Source of the DNA: Archilochus colubris
Lineage: Eukaryota; Chordata; Aves; Apodiformes; Trochilidae
DNA: 64,000 bases
Reading direction: 5' to 3'
Assembly (NCBI GenBank): GCA_023079485.1
Contig: CM041084.1
Location: 120,706,467-120,770,466, forward strand
In this document: positions 49,158 to 61,255 of the stretch, in pieces
How the letters are laid out: each line of letters starts with the position of its first letter
How positions within the stretch are numbered: the stretch's first letter is position 1
Notes under the pieces: generated by a model
The model's input: the letters and a program-made list of their open reading frames with translations, nothing else
The model's database searches: none
What the model was told of the DNA's origin: nothing
Translations under genes and position numbers: made by a program

Positions 49158-50090
49158 TTTTAAATAATTTCTAAACTATTCATGGGTAGTGGAATTGAGA
49201 GAATTCTCAGCAGTTTTTCACATGGTACCAAACTGTGCAATAAGATCAACACACTGGAGGGAAGGGATGCCATGCAAAGAGACCTTGACAGGATTGAGAA
49301 GTGTGCTTTTTCAAACTCTATAAAGTTCAACAAAGCAAAGGCAAAGTTCTGCACCTGGGTCAGGGGAATCCCAAGCACAAATACAGGCTGGGTGGAGACT
49401 GAGTTGAAAACAGCTGGGCAGAGGAGGAGTTGTGTGTGATGGTTAAAGAGAAGCTCAACGTGAGCTGGCTGGCTGTGCCTTCAGCCCAGAAAGCCAACAG
49501 TATCCTGTGCTGCATCAAAAGAAATGTGGCCAGCAGGTCAAAGGAGGTGATTCTCTCCCGCTACTGCACTCTCATGATACACAACCTAGAATTACATGTC
49601 CAGTTTTGGAGCCCCCCAACACAGGAAGGACATGGAGCTCTTGAAGAGAGTCCAGAGGAAGGCCATGAATACAATCAGAGGGCGGAAGCACCTCTCCTAC
49701 AAAGACAAGCTGAGAGGGCTGGTGTTGTTCAGCCTGAAAAAAAAGAGGCTTTGCAGAGATCTTTTAGCAGCCTTGCAGTACCTGAAGGTGGCCTACAAAA
49801 AATCCTGGAAGGGATTTTTTAGAAATCAATGTAGTAATAGGACAAGGTCTAATGACTTTAAACTAGAAGAAGGGAGATTTAGGTTAGACATTAGGAAGAA
49901 ATTCTTCCCTGTGAGGGCGGTGAAACACTGGAACAGGTTGCTCAGGAAGGTTGTGGAAGTGTTGAAAGGACAGGTTGGATGGTGCTTTAGGCACCCTAGT
50001 CCAGTGAGAGATGTCCCCGCCCATGCAGAAAGATGGGAACTAGATGATCTTTAAGGTCCTTTCAAACACCAACCATTCTATGATTCTATG
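49158..50090 (+). mobile_element. CR1 LINE, reverse-transcriptase 3' part to intact 3' terminus
   Basis: The longest CR1 copy here. It starts within the ORF2 reverse transcriptase: 49182-49439 keeps SGIERILSSF, GTKLC and TLEGRDAMQRDLDRIE. Where the family has the catalytic Asp-Asp (motif C), this copy reads His-Gly. The thumb/C-terminal part continues with QFWSP-like DNA. The frame 49596-50054 then carries KDMELLKRVQRKAMNTIRG, DKLRGLVLFSLKKKRL, FRLDIRKKFFPVR and KHWNRLLRKVVE. The frame shifts at least twice, between 49380 and 49440 and near 49605. The 3' UTR is complete and ends in two perfect ATTCTATG octamers at 50075-50090, the expected CR1 terminus. Dead element, 5'-truncated. Confidence 0.97.
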
Positions 50091-53000
50091 GATAAACACT
50101 GGACCTTTTTTTAATTTATATTTAAAGTTCAGGTATTCAAATGTTTCTAACAGTTACATGTAATTAGACCTCTAATAAAAATTCCTACAGAATTTCTTTA
50201 GAAAATATTCCTCACCCACAGATCAGATATTTTTCAGGTCATAGTGAATGATTTTATGGAAATTTAATGCTTAAGGAAAGTATATATTGGAGAGCACTAC
50301 AGCCTGAAGTCTTTTATTTATTTAAAGAAAAACAGCAGTGTGGTTAATGGTGAATCAGTTATCTCATATTATTCCCCTATTGTGCCTTGTTTTATGGTAG
50401 GTTTTCAATATTTTATAGTGTGGAATGTATTTTAGTGGACAGATTATTTAGTCTGCCCTACCTCTTCCAAATAACAGTCACATAGACCACTTCCCTTCAT
50501 TTTGACTGCCTCACAGGTCTCTGGTAACTAGACTAAATTCTTCCAACAAAAATTTATGTTAGGAAAGTATGTAGGTTGACATTTTAAAAAATGAATATAT
50601 TAATTGAAAGGCCCATTTTGGTACACTGAAGTGGTCTTATTTTTTAGAGGAAAGGTAACCATCTTCAGAAAATCATCATATGTGTTCCAGATTACAATCT
50701 ACGTGTAAGACATCTCCAGACCTCTATAGAAATTCCTTTTCAGTGTCAGAATTGAAACAGAACTGCAAAATTTAACAAATTTTATATTTCAACCTTTGAA
50801 GTACTGTGTTCACTTCTCAAGAACCGTATCGCAATGCAACAGCAACATGACTATAATGTTATTTAAAGTTGTTCTTATTGAAGAACATTTCTGGTTTCAG
50901 CATTCCCAACCCTTTCAGTGTGGAGACATGATTGTCAGACATATTGTGATCAAGACTTGTGATAAGTTAGCTGCAACTGTCACAGTGCAGTAAAAGGAGC
51001 ACAAAGACATTCCAAACAAAATTCCAAATTGGACTCCTAAAATGTTGTTCCAGGATCTATGTAGACACACATGGAGTAGATAAAGTCTCCTGGATACTGA
51101 GCTTGCTTTGTAGTTCGAAAAAACAGTCTGATTTTCTTTGGGTACCAAATACTGAGATACATTAATTCAAACACTTTACCTTGAATTTCATTGTTTTCCT
51201 TTCCTGACATTATTGAAATGCATCTTTCTGTCTGTGACTATAAAGTAATTGTGTACTTTTCTTGTTTTCTAATGAGAGGATTGTATGAATACCCACTATA
51301 CATTCTCAGAATATGGACTTCATTAGCATCTGAAAATTATTTCAGAAGGATATAAAGTTTCAGTCAAAAATGAGCTATTTACTCTTGTTTTCAGTGGTCA
51401 CTCTGTTCCTTTTTAAAACGTAAGTTTAGAATTAATACACAGTTATATTTTTTTCTTTTGCTTTACATCACCAGTTGAAATGGAGAATAAAAATGCTAGT
51501 TACTTATTGCAAGCCAAACTGTATCTGTACACATACAATGTACATTACACACACAATTCTATACATATTCACACACAAGATTTTTGCTGCCTTTTTTTTT
51601 TAATTTACTTAACACCATATAGGGTATTGCTAACTGAAAAAAAATAAATGCAGAAGACATTATGACTTATAAAGTACTCTGATGTGTTACTCTGTAATGA
51701 TTCATTTACTTTTGTTTCATTTCTTCAGTGATTGTTAGTAAAAAGAGGCTGTGGATTTTAAAATCTGATCACTAAACTTTTTTGCATTTTATTTGGAGAT
51801 TTCTTCCCATTCTGTTATATTAATAAATAAGTCCATTTAACAGCAACTGGGAAAAAAAAAATAAAAAAAATAAAAAAAGAGAAATCTTTCTACCTGTTAA
51901 ACTTAAGCTGTCATGTCTACCTTGTGTGTCTTTACCTGTCAAATGAAGGGTATTAAGAAAAAAATACATATCAATGTTGCAGAAAGGAGAGTTCAATTTT
52001 AGGCCTTTTTTCTCATGCCAAAGCACAGGTGCCTCAGATACACCTAATTAGAGCAGTAATTAAAGTTATTACCTTACCTGTTTATTCAAGGGCACAAGGA
52101 CTTCTAATGGGAACAAATCAAGATATAAAGACTTGCTGTCAATTACTCTTGAAGGTTTGAGGAGATAATGAAGGAGCTTGGAGTCAGGTTTCAGTTCTGT
52201 ACAATAACAAAAATAGTAATTCAGCACTTCTTACTTTTCCTGGAACCATCCCAACAGTTCAGGAGAAGACAGACAAGAAGATTACCTGAGTAACATGATC
52301 TTAAGGGTGCCAGAGAATAATGGTGTTGTCCCGTAGCAACATCTATGGCAGAGCCTGCTGCCAACAGAAGATGGGACCACTACAAATACAAGCCCATCAA
52401 CCTGAGAACAACAAATCTGTTCAGCTTCTTGTCACAGATCCTGTCAATATAGTGCAGGCTGCAGAAGGACAGGTGAAATGTGACTCTGCTGTGGGCAGCA
52501 CATTCATGAGTCCTTGTCTTAGTAAAAAGGCATGACATGAATTGTGCTACTTTCACAGAGATGTAATTTAGGACTGACAGTACACTGAAAATATCCTTCT
52601 GCTACATGTTTTCTTGGACAGTGTGCCTCCATTAAAGCAAGGAAAGAGAAACTATGGCAACTATAGGGCAAGATAAGTGATTTATTGAGCTTCTGTACTT
52701 GTTCTATCATTAGTTCTATCATTTTGTACCTAGCAGGTTCAAAAAAGGTTTGTTATACTGACTGGGAATATTCCTATTGGATAGCTTATTGGCTTTCATG
52801 TAACTGTGTACATGCACATAACTCAGGACTGACAGCTACAGAGTTTGTTTGTATATTACCAGCCAACTGAAAATACCAAATGTGCATCACTTAATGAATT
52901 AGATTCGTCACACATTTTAAATATTCTTTTCTTGCCATCTGATTTCATTATGTATATTTTACAGCAAATTACAAGAAATGTTGCTTGATAACTTGGAAAG

Positions 53001-55229
53001 TACTCTATTTCAGTTACAGCCATTATATTTGTTTCTTTGGATCTGGCAGTTTCCAAATATTGAAAGCACAGAGGCTCTTCTAAGAAAGTAACTGCAAGTA
53101 ACAGGGAAAATTAAATGACAGAAAGTAAATACTTATATTTTCCTTTTTGATCTAATAGGTGCAGGTCTGCAAAGAGGGGAAATCATTAAATTGGGATAAC
53201 AGTCTCTCTTTTATTGCATGTGCCCCACAAATAGAGAAACAAGTTTTTATGCTAGCACTCTGGGAATTCACAGCAGCAGGTGTGTGGCACCTGGTTAGAA
53301 TCTGTTCACACCAAAATGAAACACCAGCATGCTGATGATCAGAGCTAGGATGAAAACATGGGATTTCTCTACTTATGCAGTAAGTCAGATTTTTTTTCCA
53401 AGAAAAACTGGGAAATCTGTTATAAGTAGATGCTACTCAAACTACATATTTATAATGTAGTTGAGGGGGACTGGTGTTACTGGCCAAGTTAGCCCACATT
53501 GCTAAGTTCCAATGATTTCCATTCCTATGTTTGTTTTCCCAGCCTGTGGTGTCCCTTAAGAAGCCATCAGGAAACAAATGGGGTCTGGATGTTAATTTAA
53601 AGCCAGGACCTTGCAAACAGATCCATTCACACATGTCCCATTGATTTTGTTAACTTTGCAGGATGCAGAATTCAGGTCCAAAGGGTTATGTTAATTCTGT
53701 TTAGGGACTTGGAGGAAGCTCTCCAAGATTAGCAGAGGTGTGAAATAGGTTCCTTCCTCCAATATGCTGAGGCTCTTCTGATGTTGTCTGGGTCACACTA
53801 GAGAAGATTAGAACCTCAGGGAAAATTTTAGGAAAACGTTTTATTACAGATAATTCTCCATATCTTTTATTTATTTTTATCTTTTCCTGCCAAACTGTGC
53901 TTTTGTTAAAAAGACCCATCAGCAAAAACACGTACTCTTTTGTAGTTTCTTACCGATTACTCCTGACCTAATGTCCTAATTCTCTATTTATTACATCACA
54001 AGTGATTTTTACAGAAATTACTGAAGTTATAAGCAAGGTTATGCTGTTAGTGGTGGAACAAGAAATAGGAAAGAATAGGCATTAAGTAAATATATAACCC
54101 TTCCGGGATGTATAATTTGTTCATGAACCAGTAACTTCTCCTTTTAAAGTCAAGAGGATTCATATAAATACAGGCAAATTTTAACATTGACTCCAGGACA
54201 AACACTATCACTGTCTTCCACTGGAATCATTGGTTTTGATCCTAATATCCACAGCAACAGAGACCCAGCTTTTCTGAAGTGGCAAAGAAGTATATCATTA
54301 GACTTTTCCTATTATTCATAACTGAAAGACTTCTCCACTGTGAGTTGAAATGGGAAATAATTGTTAAAAGAAACCCTGAAACATGGCAGAAATATAGACA
54401 TCTAAATTAAAACTTCCTACTTTAACTACATAGCTTATCCAAATTATGGCCTAAAATACAGATTCTTGAACATAGGAGTAGAGATCACTCCTCTTACTGT
54501 CAACAATAGGCCATGACTTCAGGAATTGCCTGCAGCAAGGCAACATTAAGCACGAGGCACAAAAAAAGTGATCTCACAGCACACCTTTGATATACATAAG
54601 GTGTATATATATGCATACATAAAATAAGCATTACACATTTTGTCCCATTGAAATTCTTTAAATTAGAAGTCCTGCATTCTGGTGTATGCTACCTCAGCCA
54701 CATGTGTACCTATCTATAATATTTTGTATTAGACTGTTGTTTGCCTTAAAAAAAAAATTATTTTTAAAAAATATTTCAAAATTACCCCTTATTCACAGTA
54801 GGAATTTTCAAAATCTTTTAGGGCAAAAGGATTAAAATTAAGGACTGCTACTTTTTGGACCACTAACATTGTTCATGTAATTTAAAATATTCTCTAAGCT
54901 GAAGAATGAACTTTACAATGATCAAGTGCCTTCCGAGATCTCCTACAGGTCCAGGAGCTTCAGCTACGTTTCCTCAGTGTACATTGCACTGCAATGTCAG
55001 CACAAAGGGAAATGCAGGCTGAGAAAAGGCACAGGTAGAGAGTTTCATATTCTTCTAGAGTCATAAGTAGGCTTTCCATGACATTTAGTTTCTTACTATG
55101 ACTAATTTAGGTTATATTTTCCTCCAGACAGGGATCTATCACTGTTTATTTTAGGGTGAGATCTTCTACACACCATAAAGCTCCATCATTCTCAAAGCAG
55201 GAGTAGGAAACAGAATATAAATTACATTT
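50091..55229. other. Noncoding stretch, no gene seen
   Basis: About 5.1 kb with no recognised gene or transposon. Contains an A-rich tract at 51852-51882, a 12-bp near-tandem GTTCTATCATTA at 52701-52723 and a short TATATATGCATACATA tract at about 54602-54620. Frames are short. Confidence 0.5.
51852..51882. repeat. A-rich tract, (A7-9 T)n
   Basis: Three A runs separated by single T, then AGAGAAA. Its minus-strand frame encodes a run of Phe and is not a gene. Confidence 0.85.
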
Positions 55230-55506
55230 CACAGAATCATAGAATACTTGTAGTTAGAAGGGGCCTTAAAGATAATTCCAACTCTCTTGGGCAGGTACAA
55301 CATCCACTAGATGTGGTACTCAAAACCCCATCCAACCTGTCCATGAAGACTTCCAGGGATGAAGCATCCATTCATTGCTTCTCTTCCCTGTATTATGGCA
55401 TCCACACGACACAGCTTGGTGTTGTCAATAACCTTGCTGAGGATGCACTCAATTCCACTGTACAAATCTCTGACAAAGATGTTAAACAGCATCATGCCCA
55501 GCAATG
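55230..55506 (-). mobile_element. Internally deleted CR1 LINE fragment
   Basis: The plus strand starts with CACAGAATCATAGAATAC (inverted CR1 end), then GGGGCCTTAAAGATAATTCC and CCCATCCAACCTGTCCATG of the 3' UTR. It then jumps, at about 55365-55375, to the antisense of the reverse-transcriptase core (GACACAGCTTGGTGTTGTC, GAGGATGCACTCAATTCCACTG, GATGTTAAACAGCATCATGCCC). On the minus strand the frame 55307-55504 reads LFNIFVRDLYSGIECILSK, then a motif-C region in which the family Asp-Asp is Asp-Asn, then TKLC and GREAMN, and then runs directly into 3' UTR sequence. Several hundred bases of ORF2 between these parts are missing. The hybrid frame is a by-product of the deletion, not a gene. Confidence 0.92.
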
Positions 55507-58500
55507 CATTGAGAATTGCTTCTGAATTACTTCTCCTTCTGTAAGTTACTGAATCAAAAATCTCACTTTGAAGGCAGTAAGAGACACTTGCACCTCAACA
55601 TCTACTAGAGCCATGTACAGCTCTAGTTTGCTTTTTGGTTTCTTTGCTTTTTGAGGGTGTTCTTTTCCTTTCATATATATCTGTTCACTGTATTTTTCTT
55701 TTATATACCACTGTATTATCCTTTCTTTTTTTACAGATGTAACAAAACTTAGTTTACTCCTAATAACATCTGAAAGCATTGTAGAAGTTTGTATTGCATA
55801 ATAACAGTCTCATGTAAAAGAACATAGGACTATCTTTATTTATAAAGTTAACGTAAAGGAATACGTATACTCTCTAAATTTCCTCATTTAGCTTTAAGCC
55901 CTCTTTCCAAGCTGTCTGTGCTGGTTCAATAGATCTTCTCAGACAAACTTATCTTCTTTTGAATATTAACATGAATCAGTGCCACGTTTTCAAGAGAAAA
56001 TCCCTCCTTGTGAAAATACTGAACTACTAGCACAATATAGCTAGTTGTTGAGACCTATTCCCACTTAAGTGCCACAAAAAGACAGTGGAGGTTAGTAAGA
56101 CATGAAGTCCAGGGGCACTCACAGCAGTCATGGTGACAAATTATGTAGCATCAAGCACCTGGGAAACCCACGATTATTGTTTGGAGTGTCAAATATCTGC
56201 AGACTGTAACAGGAAAATACTGCTTGCTCTCTCTGTTTTTAAAATATTCCATGCACTCTTTGAAGGCAGTCCCATGACATCAGACAACAAACTGAACTTC
56301 AAAGAAATAATGGATGCTGACACAGAGCATGATTTTTTTCACTTTCCTTGGATTTTCACTCTCCATTTTTACACTTCCTTGTAGTAAGAGGCAATCTACC
56401 AAAAGGGCACAACTTGAACTGGTCAACAACTGGGTCTCTGATTCTCTTTCATGCTGCAGAACTGAAAGTGATAGAAATTGTGTTCTTTTTCCCTTCAAAA
56501 GTGCTCTTCATTTGTGCATGTGAAAGTACCGGGGGCAAGTAGAGAGTGCCTTTCCCCCATGATTCTCTTGCAAGCCTACTTATAGGTGAGAGACCATTTT
56601 CATTACCTTCATGATCTAGATTTTTTCTTTTTACTTAGTAATTAGGTAATTACTTAATTTTCTTTTTCTAAGAAACAAACAAGAATAAGCTAACCAAACA
56701 ATAGTGCATTTAAAATAAGTAATGGTAAAATGGGCAGCCAGATTGTCGCTGGCCCTCCCCAGAAATGTCACAGCTGCTCATACATGGACAAAACCTTGTG
56801 AGGTGCTAAACATTGTACCTTTATTGGCCTCATACTGCAAAGACAGTTCTCTAAGAAACGTGGGCTGTTGCATGATGTTCTTCTACTGCAGTAGATCAGG
56901 GATTAAAGATCAATATAAGCAGCTTTGACGCTTCAAAGTCATTTGCCTAAACACATACTATAGGTACAGGATGAGAATGGAGTTTGTCATATACACCTCT
57001 CTCCTAGAGAGAAGCTTAAAGTGCCCTCTTACACAGTGTAATTTACCCTGAGTGCAGATTGCATTACAAAAGGGTGAATAGCCTCTACAAGGCAGCGATT
57101 CCCACTCCTTTGCAGATGCATGGGGAGTGAGTAATGTCTGGCTATGACCCTTGCCCTGACATACTGACCAGCACAGCCTGTCTGGTGCAGAGAGAAGAAA
57201 TCATCTGTACCAGGTAAAAGGCTAATGCAGTTTATTTTCTTCCTGGAGCAAGGGGTAATCAGGGACTATATTGTGACTCTCTGAGTCATGGTTCAGTCCC
57301 TGATCTCTGGAGACAGGCAGAGAACAACTGCTAGGGATAATTCGACAGTGTGCCCCATGAAAACAAAATGTTAAATAAAGAACAGAAAATTACATTTTAA
57401 GGACTGGACAGACTACCAAAAAAAGTGTGCATAAAATATTTGGATGACTCTTCTCCCTTTATAACTACAGCCTACTCTGCCATGCCTATGATCTTGCATA
57501 GCCTCACGCTATTGTCATAGACATTGATAATTCCTACAATTGCATCAATTGTAACTTTCATGAATTACTTTTCTAATTAAATTCTCCACATTTTTCCACA
57601 AACAATAAAAGGCCCATGCTTAACCATTTCAAATACATTTCTTTCATCTCATTCCTAATAAGACAGAGTTCTCATACTGAAAAAATTTCTCAAACCTAAC
57701 CCTGTCAGAGCCCAAGGCTTTGTTAACGTGACTCTATTTGTTTATGAATAATTACAAGATTGGTTTTCAGATATTCTTTAAAATTTTAAATAATGTGCTT
57801 TTCCAGATTTTTGTATAGCTAAAAATATTTTCAGTTATGCTGTCATTTTATTATAAACTATATAATAAAACTCTTGATAATGTTGATTTTCAGCTGTCAG
57901 TATGCGCAAACTGATTAACTATCTTTTTTTCCATAGTGTGGAAGAAGAATGATCACAGAAACTTTTGCTGGAGTGTCATACTGGACAGTAGATACAAATC
58001 TGAATTTAGAGATTTGATTGTAAGCTCCTGCAAAGGTTCCTGAATGCAAATTATTATTCACTAAACTTGTCCCAGTGCATTTAATGAGAAAGCTTGGAGG
58101 AGTGTAGATTACTTGTACGATAAACATATTGTAGAATCTGGCCAATATACAAGAGGCAATATTAGATCAAACAGTGGAGATCCTATGTGAGATAGGCGTA
58201 TCTCTGTTCCCTTCAGGATAATAATCATTCAAGGGTGTGTCTAATGCATCCCAGTGCTTCTATTTTTTGCATGCTAAAAAAGTAAACGGAGATTTAGTAA
58301 GTGTGCAGTGCCAGACTTGCTTTTACTGTTGTTGATTAGGGATCAGGCAATTTCCTTCTCTGACATCACTTTATTGCAGTTTTCAAACAGACACTTCACA
58401 CTTTATGTGAACACAACCATAATTTCTGTCACGATTTGTTAAGATCCAACAAACCCTCCTAAGGCTATGATGAAACTTCAGCATTTAATATTCAGAACAT

Positions 58501-60904
58501 GAAAATCAAGGCTTGGATTCTAATTTGTTACTGATGCAATATTAAAGCAATATATGTATAAAATATTAATGCTTTATTTGTTCTGAATTTATTTTATTTA
58601 ATTTTTTAGACATGGATAAAACCCTTGCAGCCTTAAAACAACATGTCTCATTTTCAAGGATGTCCTGGGGGGCAAACAGATGAGGAATATACACACAGCT
58701 TGGTAACCTGAACAATAGTGTGGTAGAGGAACTGTGTTGAAAGATATACTCTTTCATGAGCAATAAGGGCTTTGCTGATAAAAATAAAAATGTTGTCTTA
58801 TCTGTTTGACCAGTTGATAGGATATAATTTCTAATACTACACCCTTGAACCCGTCCACAGAAGAAGAAGCCTGGAGAAAACTTGGAGATAAGGTCCTTCA
58901 CTTATTCCATCAGTATCAAGAGAAACTCAGATTTATTTTTCTGACAGAGACTTCCTTTTCATAACCACATTAAGTCATGCATAAATTTTGTGAATCCTGA
59001 TAGTTCTGTTCAAGAAAGAAAGTAATTCTGGCTTTCTCTGCAATGCTGTTCAGGTCTGAAGGCTTAATACTAAAAATCCCAAAGTCTTGTACTTGGAAAT
59101 AGATTAATTAGCAGTGTATTAATGCAGTTCAAAAAATGCTAAGTTCTTGTAGGTATAATTTTTTCATCATCTCCTCACAAATACAAAGATAGGATATGCT
59201 GTGCCATATTCACTTTTTGGGCACTGCCTGCATTCATCATACCCAGTCCCACTGAACTCTGACATTTACTTAGAGATTTAGAGAGAAATAACAAGAATTG
59301 TCTGTGTCTCTGTGCCATGTTCAGCTACATTCAGTAGCTCCCATCAGTGAAGTTTTCAGCTATCAGAGCAGTGAGGTCCTGGAAGAGTAGTGGTGACAAA
59401 AATAATGAAATGCATTTTAAATGGAATTTAATAAGGTTATGAAAAAGGTTATATGATGTGGCTTCCTGGAATACCAGAGGCCTGAAATTGATGATCTCAG
59501 TAATCCCTCCCAGAGCTGTGTTCCTAATTTTGAGAGACTTTTTGCCTTTAATAATTGAGTTTCTGTGCCCTGTAAAAATTCTAATACTACTTAATTTTTC
59601 TTAAATTATTTATTTTATTCAATCAGGGAGCTACATTCTGGTTTGTAGACATAACACCATAATGCAGATTACATAATAATACAGTTAGAAAGGGCACTTT
59701 GATAAGACATTAAGCAAGGCCTCTAATCTGCTCACATTATAATCTACTAGGATAAAAAAACACCTGGTAAACTACTTGGGGTACACTCAAGTTCCTCACA
59801 AAATTTTCAGTGGCAACATAAAAAAAACTAGATGTGTTTAAAATGCTATTTGTAATTTTGAAAATCAGTTCATTAACTATTTTATGAATTGTTACCTATC
59901 ACTTCCTGAGGTATCCAAGATATAAGATTAATATTATGAATATTCTAAGCAAATGTCTTCTATTTGCCATGGAAATAAGTAGTTTGTGTATTGGAAGTTT
60001 TTCAAGATACGGGTGAGCCTTGATCTTTCTACCTGCAGGATATTAATAACATGATTCCTTACTCATTGCAGCTAAAGGTTACCCTTAGCTTCTCTCGTAT
60101 TTGAACCCTTTTTTTAGAGGGTGATAGTGCCAATGATAGCATTCATGTAAATGGCAGATTTCATGTCCTGCTTTGCCTTAAAATTGTCTTCATGGAGAAA
60201 AATAGAGACTTTCAGAAGTAGGGTTTTCTGACAGACTCTGAATATGCATCATCTACTTGGACATGATACACCTGAGTCAGAAGTGAGGAGAAAAATAAGC
60301 AAGGAAGATTGTTATAACAAGAAAGTAAAGAACAAACAAGGAATAAAATAAAAGGAAAGTTTTTTGAAAAGAAAAATCTAAATCTGCCGCACAAACTAAA
60401 GTAACGTCTTGGTCCAGTTTTCAATGTGTGTGTCAATGCCACATGTAAAAATATAACAAGAACACTAGTGAATAAAAAAACACAAAAAAAAAATTCAAGT
60501 ACCTGAAGCAGAAGCAAAGTACTAGCAGTTTAATGAGCTAAAATCAAATCAGATTGCATGATGTCATTGCAGAAGTATTAAAGCGCTACCATATGAAATT
60601 GCAAGGTCTTGTATTAAATCTTTTAAATAAATCTATCAAGTCACAACTGTACCATTTTAATGCGAAACAGAAAATTAAATTTCTTAATTTGAGAAAGGGC
60701 AATGAAACTGGTCAAGATACTATTATAGAGTCCTCCTAATTTAATTCCCATTTTATGCAAGTCATTAGAATGAAATGCACAAAGAGAAGGAACTTAGAGA
60801 GAGTTATAACCACAAAGCTCTTCACAGAGCTAAAACCATGATATGGCTGTGTATCACAGTTGTATTTGGAAGAAATAAAAACTCATTCACATAGCATTCA
60901 TTTG
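55507..60904. other. Noncoding stretch, no gene seen
   Basis: About 5.4 kb with no recognised transposon. The block at about 57000-57360 has mixed composition and an acceptor-like CTTTGCAG (about 57106-57113) and donor-like CAGGTAAAA (about 57209-57217). The segment between them has stops in all three frames, so it could only be a noncoding exon. The 111-codon minus-strand frame at 58566-58901 has no family resemblance. Confidence 0.45.
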
Positions 60905-61255
60905 AGTGGTTGTGGTGGGGTGCCTGCCCAGCAGCTCTCTCATCCCCCCTCCTCAACAGAACAAAGGGGTGAAAATAATATAGAAAAGCTCATGGGGCAG
61001 GATAAAAACTGGAAGATCAATTACCAGTTACTATCATACTCAAAACATACTTGGGCCAAATCAATCTAATACAGTTGTGTGGTGGGGAACAAAGACAAAA
61101 CTAAAAGTGCCACCTGTGTCTGTCTTCCAAGGCTCAACTTCACTCCTTCAGTCCCAGCTCTTCTCCCTTCCCACTCTCCTCCTTCAAGAGGTGCAGTTTG
61201 GATGAGGAATAAGGCTTGTGTCCAGTTCGTGACAGTTCCTCTGCCAGCATCTTAC
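60905..61255 (-). mobile_element. Decayed LTR fragment of a second avian endogenous-retrovirus type
   Basis: Plus-strand words match a widespread bird LTR type in antisense. GTGCCTGCCCAGCAGCTCTC and CATCCCCCCTCCTCAACAG come first. AAAGCTCATGGGGCAGGATAAAAAC then follows, with GGAAGATCAATTACCAGTTAC, and CAAGGCTCAACTTCACTCC. GTGCAGTTTGGATGAGGA and CAGTTCGTGACAGTTCCTCTGCC close it. Relative to that type as I know it, sequence is missing between about 61060 and 61110 and beyond 61255, so it is a fragment. The open frames at 60860-61069 and 61079-61261 are chance. It differs from the LTR at 32888-33432 but shares its orientation. No viral genes flank it. The family name and end points are not certain. 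Confidence 0.7.

Noticed and set aside
12224..55506. Strand bias among CR1 copies
   Set aside because: Plus and minus copies are about equal in number, so orientation gives no clue to host transcription.
57106..57217. Exon-like segment between acceptor-like CTTTGCAG and donor-like CAGGTAAAA
   Set aside because: Stops in all three frames, so not coding; a noncoding RNA exon cannot be shown from sequence alone.
57535..57553. TACAATTG-CAT-CAATTGTA inverted repeat
   Set aside because: Eight-base arms in AT-rich DNA are common by chance.
58566..58901. 111-codon minus-strand open frame
   Set aside because: No family resemblance, no splice or promoter context, and composition like the AT-rich surroundings; chance frames of this size are expected in 64 kb.
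59462..59520. TTGATGATCTCAGTAATCCCTCCCAGAG resembling an old CR1 3' end
   Set aside because: No octamer, no ORF2 sequence on the expected side; too short to claim.
60212..60517. 101-codon minus-strand Phe/Leu-rich frame
   Set aside because: Complement of an A-rich region; low complexity and no domain.
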